DNA of 64,000 nt from Oscillospiraceae bacterium (GCA_028720105.1 JAQYLI010000034.1:23587-87586); one strand, 5' to 3'; numbered from the stretch's first letter, positions 20,795 through 31,020 are shown. Program-made: numbers and translations. Notes: a model not told the origin generated them from the sequence alone.

Positions 20795-20875
20795 ACATCT
20801 GGCTACAAACGCATATTTTGATACAAGTTGCATAGGGTTGCATTTGGTTGCATTTCTCATTAAGGGTTGCATCGT

Positions 20876-22114
20876 CTATTTATCTATAAGTTCCACAGGC
20901 TCTATATCTTGCCAAACGCAATGATCTGCTACAAGCTGCCTATTCTCGCTAGGCAAGTTCATGAAATCGATAATGTGCTCATTCGGGAAAAGACTCTCGC
21001 AGTAGCTTGGAATGACTCCTTCCGGTACAATTCCGATTCGTTCGGTTTCAAGTAATCGGCTTACCAGAGTATGGCCATCGACAAGTGATATCGGATATCC
21101 TGCTTTACGAATAGCCAAATAGAATTTTACAGTTTCAATTGTTCTGGTAAGTGCAGAACCCGAAAGGACAAGCTTGAATCCATCATCATAGTGCCTAACA
21201 TATAGGGAGATATGAGTTGAATTACCGCCTCTGCAAACTTCCCACGGGTGACCGTATTTATCCTTGAAATGAAGCCACTTAATAAACTCTTCCTCAGAGA
21301 ACGCATCAATTTCTCCTAAACCGTCATCTCTTCCATCAGCATATCGGTAATACTGTTCTTTTGCCGAAAGGTCTGTGTCAGGATAATTATTTGCCTTATA
21401 TCCAAGAGCGCATAGTTCAAAAAAGTCATTAGCGGTGAGATGAGGTATTCTTTCAGAACTATCTGATGGATGCTCATTCACAAAAGAAACAAACTCGTTT
21501 ATTTCATCTTGCGTTATGTCTTCGAAGAAATTAGCGCGACACTGCGGAAAAATGTCCCAGTAATCCTTGCGAACTATCGTTCCGGTTCTGTGGTTGAAAG
21601 GCAGTGAGGAGGTTATTCTTTCATTGTATGTGCCGGCGTGAAGTTCAGAAAGACTTCTTTTGATTTGTTCCAATATCCATCCGGTCAATTCAGAGATATC
21701 TTCTTCAAATGTGAAGTTCTTTTTCCGAGGATCTATTTCAATTACAAGGTCATGATTGAGGAATATCGCCCTATATCCGCAGTCTTCACGTTCAACGGTG
21801 CAAAGAGCATACCAAACAGTATCATTTGGGTAGTAAGTGTTCCACAGTTCCTCGAATTCACTTCTGCTCTCGACCTCTCCTTCTTCAAGAAGTTCATCGT
21901 AGACTCCAAAGGCTTCAATAGGGCCTCTATCTGCGGTTATCCATAAGTTATGAACATCATTGTCATCCCTTATTGGCTTAATCTGCTTCATTAGCATAAA
22001 TATTTCGTCTATGTTCTTAACAGATTTATCATCAAACGGGATAGCACACTCATTTTGATGCCTATAGCGGTGCGCAAGGAAATCCAAATTGCCATCAATG
22101 ACGGGTGCGTACAT
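20876..22114 (-). CDS. Uncharacterised accessory protein (412 aa)
   Basis: Long ORF, MYAPVIDGNLDFLAHRYRHQNE..., no domain recognised by eye. Confidence 0.6.
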   Translation of the reverse strand: MYAPVIDGNLDFLAHRYRHQNECAIPFDDKSVKNIDEIFMLMKQIKPIRDDNDVHNLWITADRGPIEAFGVYDELLEEGEVESRSEFEELWNTYYPNDTVWYALCTVEREDCGYRAIFLNHDLVIEIDPRKKNFTFEEDISELTGWILEQIKRSLSELHAGTYNERITSSLPFNHRTGTIVRKDYWDIFPQCRANFFEDITQDEINEFVSFVNEHPSDSSERIPHLTANDFFELCALGYKANNYPDTDLSAKEQYYRYADGRDDGLGEIDAFSEEEFIKWLHFKDKYGHPWEVCRGGNSTHISLYVRHYDDGFKLVLSGSALTRTIETVKFYLAIRKAGYPISLVDGHTLVSRLLETERIGIVPEGVIPSYCESLFPNEHIIDFMNLPSENRQLVADHCVWQDIEPVELIDK

Positions 22115-22116
22115 AG

Positions 22117-22368
22117 TTATTCCTCCGTTTCTTTACATATGATATCAAATTCATCAGCAAGATTTCTCATAACCTCAGTTATGTGTTTGCAAAGGGTCAT
22201 CAAGCCATTCTTGTCTAGATTTTGCATAAAGCGTTCCTGTTCCTCTGAGGTTAAATCAGAGAAACATCTATTTACCGGTTTTCCATCTCGAATAACTCTC
22301 GAATATACCCCGTCCAATTCTCGTGGAACGGGGTATTTGTTATTGATAGCATGTTCATTATTAATCAT
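22117..22368 (-). CDS. Uncharacterised small protein
   Basis: ORF directly upstream of and probably co-transcribed with 20876-22114. Confidence 0.5.
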   Translation of the reverse strand: MINNEHAINNKYPVPRELDGVYSRVIRDGKPVNRCFSDLTSEEQERFMQNLDKNGLMTLCKHITEVMRNLADEFDIICKETEE

Positions 22369-22530
22369 TTTGATTATCCATTCCTTTCATATGTATTATA
22401 CCATAGTATCAGATATATAAAAAGAGTTTTAATGAAAATGTAAGCACTTTTTGCGAAAATATAATCACTTTATGGGGGGATAAATATCCTGATAGTCATA
22501 ACAATGACTGCCAGTCGATTGAAAATAGTA

Positions 22531-22911
22531 TTAGTTTTCCGTATAATTGTAATCGAAATTCACCTCCATTAAGGGCTTGCTTATTCTTATTGCGTCCTTT
22601 ATTGACTGAACGGAGAGAAGAATAACCCTCTTTTCATAGGCACTGCAATCGGACAACAAATGATTCAGCTGCGTGTTGGATACCGGAGAAGCCGCTGAAA
22701 TGTTGTCTGACAGCAATTCATCAATCGTTACATCTAAAGCGTTTGCAATCTGAATCAGAGTCTCAAGGCTTGGCTTCTTTCTGCCGGTCTCTATGTAGCT
22801 CATATACCCAACAGATCTGTCAATTAGTTCAGATAGCTCTGATTGGGATAATCCTTTCGCTTTGCGAGCTGCCTTGATACGGTTGCCGATAAGTGAATAG
22901 TTTATTGTCAT
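22531..22911 (-). CDS. Xre family HTH regulator
   Basis: GNRIKAARKAKGLSQSELSELIDRSVGYMSYIETGRKKPSLETLIQIANAL. Confidence 0.9.
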   Translation of the reverse strand: MTINYSLIGNRIKAARKAKGLSQSELSELIDRSVGYMSYIETGRKKPSLETLIQIANALDVTIDELLSDNISAASPVSNTQLNHLLSDCSAYEKRVILLSVQSIKDAIRISKPLMEVNFDYNYTEN

Positions 22912-23041
22912 AATAATGACCTCCTTTTATTTTTTTCAATGTAATTATACCTTATCGGCTAATATATCGCCACTTCGCTGTTTATAAATTGGTGAGTTGA
23001 TGATAAAATATATAAAGAAATAGCGAGTTCGCTAAAAGGAG

Positions 23042-23395
23042 GTGTGGGGTATGGATGAGAAAAACGAAATGATAAATATCGGTCAGAGAATCCGAAAAGC
23101 TCGTTTGTCGAAAGGTATGACGCAGGCAGAACTTGCTGAAGCCGCCCATATAGCCACATCAAATGTAAGCGACATTGAACTCGGCAAGTCAAGAATGTGG
23201 CTCTCGACTTTTTGTAAAATAGTTGAGGCTCTTCAAGTATCGGCTGACTCATTGCTTCGATTAGATGTTCCGACGGTTAATGATATATACCGAAGCGAGT
23301 ATAATGAGATTATATCGGACTGCACTCCGGATGAAATAGAGTCGATTATGAAAATCACCCGTGAAATCAAGAACACGATGCGTAAAAACAACTGA
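23042..23395 (+). CDS. Xre family HTH regulator
   Basis: GQRIRKARLSKGMTQAELAEAAHIATSNVSDIELGKSRMWLSTFCKIVEAL; aggaggtg RBS. Confidence 0.9.
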   Translation: MWGMDEKNEMINIGQRIRKARLSKGMTQAELAEAAHIATSNVSDIELGKSRMWLSTFCKIVEALQVSADSLLRLDVPTVNDIYRSEYNEIISDCTPDEIESIMKITREIKNTMRKNN

Positions 23396-23404
23396 ATACA
23401 AACT

Positions 23405-23436
23405 ATGAGGCGAGAATGATTTCGCCTCATTTTTTG
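23405..23436 (+). terminator. Rho-independent terminator of the + strand Xre gene
   Basis: atgaggcgagaatgatttcgcctcattttttg. Confidence 0.8.
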
Positions 23437-23514
23437 TAAAAAAATCTTCATTACTTAAACTGACAGTCAGTATTTTGACCGTCAGTTTATTTTCATTTCG
23501 CTGTAATATTTCAC

Positions 23515-24013
23515 CTCTATGCGGGATAACGGAAACATTAAAGCGTTCAAACACCACATCACAGCCGATAAATGCAGCAAAATCAAGCAGGACGGCTCTG
23601 ACCGTTGCCGATTGCTGTTTGGAATAGGTCATTGTGTGACCGGAGGCTTTTTTTACGATGAAACCCGTGCCTTTCAGCAATTCTATGAGAATTTCACCGC
23701 AAGTTCCTGTGCGTGAAAACATCTCCAGCTCGGTATCATTCAGACGATATGAAACGTGTTCACAGTCAAGCTTTATGTAATAAAGGCTGCTGCTCATTTT
23801 CTTTTCAAAGGAAACAACATCGTATATATCGTTCTCAAATTCTACCGTGTATTTCTCGTCTTCACGCATGGTTTCAAGGCCATTGGACATAAGGGTTTCA
23901 AAGGATAGCGTCTTTTCTCCGCAAAGCCTGTCGGAAACATCGCAGGAGATGACGCTTGATATTTCGGATACGATGTTATCGCTGCTGTCCCTCAGGATTA
24001 TTTTCTTTGGCAT
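23515..24013 (-). pseudogene. Phage tail protein, C-terminally truncated
   Basis: MPKKIILRDSSDNIVSEISSVISCDVSDRLCGEKTLSFE... resembles phage minor tail/endopeptidase N-terminus; similarity ends near VSVIPHRGEIL. Confidence 0.65.
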
Positions 24014-24014
24014 A

Positions 24015-26777
24015 TCAGTTCACCCCCAATGCACGTCGGTATGATGTGTTTCTCCTGCTTTGCACTGCGCTTGTGGCAGAGGTTATCATTTTTCCGTCCA
24101 GGTACAAAGGTACATTGACAATAGTCTGTCCACCGTCTGTGGGAAAGGCATAGGCGGGAGAATCCAGAATACTGTCACTTGCGATGCCCTTAATATGTGT
24201 TCTGGCGTTAAAGTCAAAATCCGAGGGAATGGAGTTCTGCATAAGCTTTGAGATATCCTTCATTTCATCACTGAAGCCTATACCAAGTCCCTCTGCCATA
24301 AAGCCGCCAAGACCTGCAAACAGCGTAGATGGTGAATGTATTCCGAAAAAATCCTTGATCTTATCAACAATACCATTAAACAATCCGCTTATCTTATTCC
24401 AAAGCCATGCGCTTGTATCGGAAATGCCTTGCCACAAGCCTTTCAGCAGATTTGAACCCACGCTTGCAATTCTGCTTATACTTCCGCTAAAGGCATTAAC
24501 AATACCGGTTATGATTTGCGGAACTGCCTTTACTATCTCAACGATTATGGTGGGAAGATTTGCGATAAGGGAAACAAACAGCTGGACACCGGCGGAGATA
24601 AGCTGAGGTATTGCTCCTGTTACAGCCTGCACAACGCTTGAAATTATCTGCGGGATTGCCGCTACGATAGAGGTTATGATGGTAGGAAGGTTCTGAACAA
24701 GTGCAATAAACAGCTGAACGCCCGCATTTATAATTTGCGGAATTGCTCCGATAACTGCCTGAACTACACTTGTTATGATCTTCGGTATTGCCGCTACTAT
24801 TGATGTGATTATTGTAGGCAAATTCTGAACGAGGGCAATAAACAGCTTTACACCGGCATCAATAAGCTGTGGTATTGCACCCACGACTGCCTGAATAACG
24901 CTTGTGATTATCTTAGGAATTGCGGCGACAATTGATGTTATGATAGTGGGTAAATTCTGCACAAGAGCAACAAGCAGCTTTATTCCTGCGTCTATAATAA
25001 GCGGAATACCGGAAATGACCGCCTTTACTATTCCGTCAATTATCTTCGGGATTGCGTCAACAATAGCTGAAATAATATCCGGCAGTGCTTTTACAAGCGA
25101 GGTAAGCAGCTTGATTCCCGCTTCAATTATCTGTGGAATAGCGCCGATAATGAAATCCACAATTCCTGTGATTATCTGCGGCAGGGCTTCTATTAGGACG
25201 GGCAAGGCATCAAGTATTCCTTGTGCAAGTCCTGTTACAAGCTGCAAGGCTGCATCAAGAATAAGCGGCAGATTTTCGATTAGTGTATTTACAATTTCCG
25301 TAACAACACTCACTATCTGCGGAATAAGCTGCGGTATTGCTTCGGCGATACCCGTAATAAGCGACAAAAGAATATCTGCGCCTGCTGAAACTATCTGTGG
25401 CAACAGTTCAACAAGTGCAGATATGAGTTCTGTGATTATATTTGAAATAACCGGAGTAAGCTCGGATATTGCCGATAAAAGACCGTTTGCAAGTGCCGTT
25501 ATAATGCTTGGCGCACTTTCAAGAACGGCTCCTGCGATTGAGGATATAAGCTCTGCGAATTGCGGTATCAGCGTTTGCACTGTGTCAATTACAGAGGTCA
25601 CACCGCTTTTCAGTTCCTCGGCAGCATTATCATTTCCGGCAATCAAATCGGCAAGCCCGTCCGTGATTTGCGTTATCCCCGGCAGAAGTTCGCCGACCAT
25701 ACGATTTTTCAGACCGCCTGCTGTATGCGACAGCTTGGTAAGACTATCTTCGAAAGCGGCAGATGCGGCAACAGCTTCGTTGCTCATTATCATACCGTAG
25801 TCTTCAACTTCCTGTTTCAAACGCTCGGTTTCATCTGCGCTCATGTTAAGCACAGCAGCCATATCAGTTGCGGATTTACCGAGAAGGTCATTTGCGGCGG
25901 CGGTACGCTCAGCACCTGCTTCCATGCCTTGTAAAGCTGCAATCACTATGCTCAGCTGCTCATCCTGTGATTTGCCGTTCAAATCCTCGATAGACAGCCC
26001 CACAGCAGACAGCTTTTCGGCAGCGGAATCCGAGCCGTTTGCCGCGTCCGTTATGACGGTAGACAGCTTTTTCATTCCCGATTGGAGATTGTCCACGTCA
26101 GCGCCGCAGCGTTCGAATACATAACCCCATTTCTGATAGCTTTCGGCGCTGATACCGATTTTCTGCGAGGTCTTGTCGATTTGGTCGCCCGCCGAGCCGA
26201 CTTCGTTCGCCATATCCCACAGCTTTTTTCCTGCGGCAACACAGGCTGTTCCGACTGCGGCGGCAGCAGCGCCAAGAGCCGCACCTATTTTCTTTGCGGT
26301 ATCGCCGAGCTTACTCAGCTTTCCGTCAGCGTCATTACTGGTATTGGCGGCTTTCTTGACCGCACCGGAGAAGTTATTTGCTTCATCTCCGGCTTCATCA
26401 AAGCACTTGTCGGCATTGGCGAGGGCGGTATTGTTGGAGTTAAGTTCGCGCTCCATGCCGTTCAGAGCCGCTTGCGCGTTGTTCAGCTGTATCTGCCAGC
26501 TTTGAGTTCTGCGGTCGTTCTCGCCGAAGGACTCTGCGGCATTTGCAAGGGCAGAACGAAGTGTTTCGATTTTCTGTTTCTGCTGGTCGATTTCCTTGTT
26601 CAGAACTTGGTTTCTTGCAGTGAGCGCCTCGGCAGATTTATCGTTCTTGTCGAACTGGGAGTCCACAAGCTTCATTTCAGAGCCAAGCACCTTGAAAGAA
26701 TTGTTGATTTCAGCGAGGGATTTCTTGAATTCCTTTTCGCCCTCAAGACCGATTTTCAAGCCGAAATTCTCGGACAT
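24015..26777 (-). CDS. Phage tail tape measure protein
   Basis: 920 aa, coiled-coil N-terminus, repeated hydrophobic IPQIITSVVQAVIGAIPQIINAGVQLFIALVQNLPTIITSIVAA units. Confidence 0.95.
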   Translation of the reverse strand: MSENFGLKIGLEGEKEFKKSLAEINNSFKVLGSEMKLVDSQFDKNDKSAEALTARNQVLNKEIDQQKQKIETLRSALANAAESFGENDRRTQSWQIQLNNAQAALNGMERELNSNNTALANADKCFDEAGDEANNFSGAVKKAANTSNDADGKLSKLGDTAKKIGAALGAAAAAVGTACVAAGKKLWDMANEVGSAGDQIDKTSQKIGISAESYQKWGYVFERCGADVDNLQSGMKKLSTVITDAANGSDSAAEKLSAVGLSIEDLNGKSQDEQLSIVIAALQGMEAGAERTAAANDLLGKSATDMAAVLNMSADETERLKQEVEDYGMIMSNEAVAASAAFEDSLTKLSHTAGGLKNRMVGELLPGITQITDGLADLIAGNDNAAEELKSGVTSVIDTVQTLIPQFAELISSIAGAVLESAPSIITALANGLLSAISELTPVISNIITELISALVELLPQIVSAGADILLSLITGIAEAIPQLIPQIVSVVTEIVNTLIENLPLILDAALQLVTGLAQGILDALPVLIEALPQIITGIVDFIIGAIPQIIEAGIKLLTSLVKALPDIISAIVDAIPKIIDGIVKAVISGIPLIIDAGIKLLVALVQNLPTIITSIVAAIPKIITSVIQAVVGAIPQLIDAGVKLFIALVQNLPTIITSIVAAIPKIITSVVQAVIGAIPQIINAGVQLFIALVQNLPTIITSIVAAIPQIISSVVQAVTGAIPQLISAGVQLFVSLIANLPTIIVEIVKAVPQIITGIVNAFSGSISRIASVGSNLLKGLWQGISDTSAWLWNKISGLFNGIVDKIKDFFGIHSPSTLFAGLGGFMAEGLGIGFSDEMKDISKLMQNSIPSDFDFNARTHIKGIASDSILDSPAYAFPTDGGQTIVNVPLYLDGKMITSATSAVQSRRNTSYRRALGVN

Positions 26778-26806
26778 TATGCGTCACCTCCTCGGAAAAT
26801 GGGCAT

Positions 26807-26829
26807 AAAAAAAGAGCCTTGCGGCTCTT
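26807..26829 (-). terminator. Terminator-like hairpin upstream of tape measure gene
   Basis: Reverse strand AAGAGCCGCAAGGCTCTTTTTTT. Confidence 0.7.
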
Positions 26830-27067
26830 GAGATATATGAAAAAGAAGCAGCCTGACGGGTGCTCCTTTAGTGTGTTATACTGTTTGATAAATGGGAATG
26901 TAACGATTAAACGAGCCATTCGAAAACGGGTTTGAAATCAGACGTGGGAGCTAACTAACATACAGCCGTATTTCAGACTTGATCCATAAGGCAACATGCG
27001 ATATGAGTAAGAATGAATAGCTTTCCGCAAAGTCGATTGTCGACATGGCAGGTAAACTCCCCAAAGA

Positions 27068-28552
27068 TTATCGAATTTTCAATACGGCTCTATATGCGGG
27101 ATGTATTTCCCATATCTGCTGGTCATTAATATTGTATTCTGAAAACAAATATGGATCATCTTCGTACCTTGTTAATCCCAACGCTCTGTTGTATTCATCA
27201 TTTCTCAATGTGATAAATCCAATTCTATACAGATATTTTCCAACCTGCACTTCATTACATTCATCTGGCAATCCATCTATATATACCTTTTTCCCGTTAT
27301 CGATTAATCTTTCCTTGATTATTTCAATTAACTTAGAAGTACTATATGCTCTTTCGCTATTTCTAAATATTTCGATAATCATTTCCAGGTTATTACATTG
27401 ATGCCTATGTTCCTTATATAAATCTGCCATTCTGAATTTTCCGTATTCAGTCATTGCAAAATTGACATTACCTGTATCTATCTTTTCTTTTTGTTTTTCA
27501 AACGCATCTTTTGCCGCTATTTTACATAATTGAGCAGCCCATCTTGGTCTTCCTGCACCTAAAATATGTATCGATCTATATGGTATTACTCTGTTACTTC
27601 CCCATTTCAATTGACCATTAAATACCAAATTGAAAATGTAATTCAAACTTTTCTCATCTTTGAAATTCTTCTCACCTAAATTCATTTCTGGATATTCTAT
27701 ACTAAAGTATGTATATAATTTGTTATATAATATTTCACCAGTTTCTTTTGTACTCCAAACCAGATCAAGCATATACTGTTCGCATTTATCTAGCGCTTCA
27801 TCAAAATTTCTCAATATAGTCCACACGTCAGTTCTAACTGATGCTCTAATATTCAAACCACTTACAGAATTAACCAGATATCTACATGCAGTAAAAAAAG
27901 TACCCACCATTATCAAATTATTTTCAGAATTCACGAAGGTTGCATCAATATCATCAATAAATAGCCAAACTCTTTGATCCTTATCTTCAGAATATCTTTT
28001 CAATAATTCAAAGCCATTAGATATTTCTTTATCACACTCCTTCTTCTCAACTATTCTCTTATCTAAATTCAAAGATATTCTCTCCGATAGCGCAGATATT
28101 ATATTTTTCCCTTTGTATCCCATTATCTCCGCATTTTCAATTATTTTCATCGAGTCATCTGTTGCTGCAAATTTAATCTTTCTGGCAATTTCATTTAATA
28201 TTCTTAAACAAATTCTTTGCTGCCAGCAATTTGTGTAGTGAAGGGGTTGATAATTATTACATTCATACAATGAAATCAACTCAGAGGCTTTTATGTTAAT
28301 AACCATATCCTTTTTATAGTTTTCCTCTACCTTGTATGCAGAATAATTAAGCAATGCCGACTTTCCCACTCCCTTTCTAGCTCTAACAAATCCTAGCCTT
28401 CGATCAGCATCATGAAATATTTTGTTTTTTTCTTTCTCCAAATAATAATCACCTAGTCTTTTTTTATCTTCATCTTCTCCTGCTTCATTTCCGAATAAAT
28501 TTGGATTTAATAAATCGTTTCTCATCTTTTTCTCCTTGTCATTTATTAACAT
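27068..28552 (-). CDS. P-loop ATPase (Sll1717-like), moron/cargo
   Basis: Walker A RARKGVGKSALLNY, Walker B VWLFIDDIDATF; AT-rich compared with neighbouring structural genes. Confidence 0.7.
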   Translation of the reverse strand: MLINDKEKKMRNDLLNPNLFGNEAGEDEDKKRLGDYYLEKEKNKIFHDADRRLGFVRARKGVGKSALLNYSAYKVEENYKKDMVINIKASELISLYECNNYQPLHYTNCWQQRICLRILNEIARKIKFAATDDSMKIIENAEIMGYKGKNIISALSERISLNLDKRIVEKKECDKEISNGFELLKRYSEDKDQRVWLFIDDIDATFVNSENNLIMVGTFFTACRYLVNSVSGLNIRASVRTDVWTILRNFDEALDKCEQYMLDLVWSTKETGEILYNKLYTYFSIEYPEMNLGEKNFKDEKSLNYIFNLVFNGQLKWGSNRVIPYRSIHILGAGRPRWAAQLCKIAAKDAFEKQKEKIDTGNVNFAMTEYGKFRMADLYKEHRHQCNNLEMIIEIFRNSERAYSTSKLIEIIKERLIDNGKKVYIDGLPDECNEVQVGKYLYRIGFITLRNDEYNRALGLTRYEDDPYLFSEYNINDQQIWEIHPAYRAVLKIR

Positions 28553-28712
28553 TTAAAACTATTCATTGATCTTCCAAACAATTCTCTTTCTTCTAATGAA
28601 CGTCAAATAGGACTTTACCAAATCAAAAAATTGAGATTTGTCAAGAAGGTAAACTGTAACGCTATGATTTCATAATACCACACATTTCCACTTTTTTCAA
28701 CCCCTTTTCTAA

Positions 28713-28904
28713 TCAAATCCCCACCGGCACTACCTCATCAATGCACATCTCCCGTTTCGGCTTTGCTATGCCAAGAAACTGCTTATGACACTCCCATAAA
28801 TCCAGCAGAAACCCAAACGGCATAAGCCATACCTCTTCCGAAGCAAAGTGCAGCTGTGCCGTGCCGTAATAGAACAGTCGGGTGAACAGCTCATCGTCAT
28901 TCAC
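28713..28904 (-). CDS. Phage tail assembly chaperone partner (gpT-like)
   Basis: Position upstream of tape measure; overlaps the preceding gene by 4 bp (ATGA). Confidence 0.5.
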   Translation of the reverse strand: MNDDELFTRLFYYGTAQLHFASEEVWLMPFGFLLDLWECHKQFLGIAKPKREMCIDEVVPVGI

Positions 28905-29281
28905 CCGACCGCCGAGTTTTTTGAGTTGTCCTCGCTTTCGACATTCCGCTTTGTGCCTTTCAGCATAGCTTCGGTAATTGCGTCCTTGTACTCCGCAAGC
29001 TCGCCCGGAGAGGTGAGAAGCTCCACGGTTTCCTCGATGAGCAGCGGTTTCTTATCCCCGCATTTGAGGTTGTGTATCTGTATGCCTTGATTGCAGAGCA
29101 GCGTTATCAGCCACACGATTTCATCAAGCGCCATTTCCATATTCTCGGATTTCATCAGCTTGTCGCCAAGATTATCCAAACCGCCGTAGCGGGTAGAAAT
29201 TGCCTTTGTCGCGCGTGTGGTGAGAACCATTTCGTACTGCTCACCGCCGATTGTAACTAAAGAACTGCGCTCGTTTTCCAT
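28901..29281 (-). CDS. Phage tail assembly chaperone
   Basis: Position between major tail protein and tape measure; typical small acidic ORF. Confidence 0.6.
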   Translation of the reverse strand: MENERSSLVTIGGEQYEMVLTTRATKAISTRYGGLDNLGDKLMKSENMEMALDEIVWLITLLCNQGIQIHNLKCGDKKPLLIEETVELLTSPGELAEYKDAITEAMLKGTKRNVESEDNSKNSAVG

Positions 29282-29284
29282 AGG

Positions 29285-29908
29285 TTAAACCTCCTCGTTC
29301 TCTGTCGGTAAAGTTTCGGGCAGAGTTGCCGCGTAAGCCGGCTCATACACCGACTTGTACCAGTCAGTAACAACGCTTGCCGGAACGTCCTTTTCTCCCT
29401 CGGTAACCTCCGCTTTCCACGGGTGCTTTCCGCTGCCGTCCGGCTTGTTTCTGCGGAGAACCGTGCCCTCGATTGTCGGGGTAGAAAACGTAATGCTGTC
29501 ACCCTTGGTAGCAAGCGAAGTTGACGGAATACCGAACTTGACTCTGTAAAGCCAGAAATATCTGTACTTTCCGTTGGACTTCTTCGCCCGAAAGCCGATA
29601 GCCACAGGATTTCCTCCGTCCTCGCTTGCGGAAATAACCACGTTGTTGCTGTCAATAGTTGCGCCGGTCAGAACAGACGCTATGCTGTTGCCAATATCGT
29701 CAATGCCGAGGGAAAGCGTTCCGCTCTTGAACTCCTTGACGATTTCAGATGCACCATCATCTGCATAAAGAGTAGCCTCCGTAAGTTCAACCGAAAGGTC
29801 AGCAGATATTGCCTTTGCAAGTGAAGTCGGTGTTCCGTAGGTTTCGTTTCCTTCGCTGTCCTCGGTGATTTCTGAATAGTACAGCTTATCAAGACCGATT
29901 GTTGCCAT
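29285..29908 (-). CDS. Major tail protein
   Basis: MATIGLDKLYYSEITEDSEGNETYGTPTSLAKAISADLSVELTEATLYADD; phi13-type major tail protein pattern. Confidence 0.85.
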   Translation of the reverse strand: MATIGLDKLYYSEITEDSEGNETYGTPTSLAKAISADLSVELTEATLYADDGASEIVKEFKSGTLSLGIDDIGNSIASVLTGATIDSNNVVISASEDGGNPVAIGFRAKKSNGKYRYFWLYRVKFGIPSTSLATKGDSITFSTPTIEGTVLRRNKPDGSGKHPWKAEVTEGEKDVPASVVTDWYKSVYEPAYAATLPETLPTENEEV

Positions 29909-29910
29909 AG

Positions 29911-30258
29911 TTACAATTCCTCCTTTATATCATAATTCTTTGCCACATCAATGGCATAGTGGTAATATCCGGTGTTGTCCTCTCGTCCGATGTATCTACG
30001 GTCAGTGACCGATATATCCGACCGCAGGAGCAGCTTCACCAGCCTGTTTTTCTTTTCGTTGTAGTTCCCCTTATCAAAAAGAGAGATACGGACTTCTTCG
30101 ATATTGTTCTGCGGAATATTATCGGCAAAAAAGCCGAAAACGTCAGTAATAGGAGTAAGGACAGCATAATATTCGGACGGAGAACCGGAAAAAGCACCTG
30201 TTTCCACGGGAATATTCATACTGTCCAGTATCGTATTAAGCTCGGAAAGCAGACTCAT
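29911..30258 (-). CDS. Tail terminator/minor tail protein
   Basis: Position and size in the head-tail connector block. Confidence 0.55.
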   Translation of the reverse strand: MSLLSELNTILDSMNIPVETGAFSGSPSEYYAVLTPITDVFGFFADNIPQNNIEEVRISLFDKGNYNEKKNRLVKLLLRSDISVTDRRYIGREDNTGYYHYAIDVAKNYDIKEEL

Positions 30259-30686
30259 ATTTTATCTACCTCGCTTTCCAGTTTTGAGATCATCGTCTGC
30301 ACACAGGCTGACCTGCTTTGCGTTTTCGCCGATTTCATAAACGGCTTGGGCGGCTGTCCCGATTTTCCATACTCTATAACGGACGCAAGCATGGCATTAC
30401 TGACACCATCGGAACGGTCCTCCGCAAAGCCTACCTTTATGTTAAAATCACCGTTCTTATCCTGCAAGGCTTTGGAAGTGCCCAGTGACCGCAAAAGCTG
30501 ACCCGTGCTGCGGCTTTCTTCCTTTGTGTTTTTACCCACAACAGCGGAAAGATTGGAGCGCACCTTATCTTCAACAACGGCTGCTCCCGCTTCAAGTACC
30601 TTTGGAATTATCTCGTCCGTTCGTTCTCCAAGGCGGGAAATCTTCATCAAGAAATCCTCCGGCATTTTTACTGTACATTTAGCCAC
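30255..30686 (-). CDS. HK97 gp10-like protein
   Basis: Position and VEDKVRSNLSAVVGKNT... with a conserved GKSGQPPKPFMKSA-type C-terminus. Confidence 0.75.
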   Translation of the reverse strand: MAKCTVKMPEDFLMKISRLGERTDEIIPKVLEAGAAVVEDKVRSNLSAVVGKNTKEESRSTGQLLRSLGTSKALQDKNGDFNIKVGFAEDRSDGVSNAMLASVIEYGKSGQPPKPFMKSAKTQSRSACVQTMISKLESEVDKI

Positions 30687-31020
30687 CGGGTTTCACTTCC
30701 TTACACAACACTTCCATATACATTCCTCGTCCCTTGATATTTTCAACCGAGGTTATCTCAAAACGATGACCGCCGCATAAAATCACCATATCTGCGACAA
30801 TTTCTGTATCGGGGATACACCGAAAACGGAATAGGTCTGTTGCTTCCGAGAACACAGCACGGTTTGCCCATTTCTCGCTGCCGTGACGTCCCTCACGATA
30901 AGCACGAACATTGGCAATTAAAACGTCATTTTTAGTTGGAAAGCCCTCATCGTCCTTGCCCACGGTCGGCCTGCATATTGATATAGATGTGTTCATTCTT
31001 CCAAGGCTCATACTGTCCAC
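30679..31020 (-). CDS. Head closure/head-tail adaptor
   Basis: Position; SPP1 gp16-like size and pattern (GRMNTSISICRPTVGKDDEGFPTK). Confidence 0.65.
   Translation of the reverse strand: MDSMSLGRMNTSISICRPTVGKDDEGFPTKNDVLIANVRAYREGRHGSEKWANRAVFSEATDLFRFRCIPDTEIVADMVILCGGHRFEITSVENIKGRGMYMEVLCKEVKPGG

Noticed and set aside
24904-25800. 298-aa + strand ORF in the tape measure
   Set aside because: Repetitive mirror of the tape measure repeats
26830-27060. Group II intron or IS end next to the ATPase gene
   Set aside because: No domain V/VI consensus, reverse transcriptase or transposase found; gagcc hairpin is better explained as a terminator
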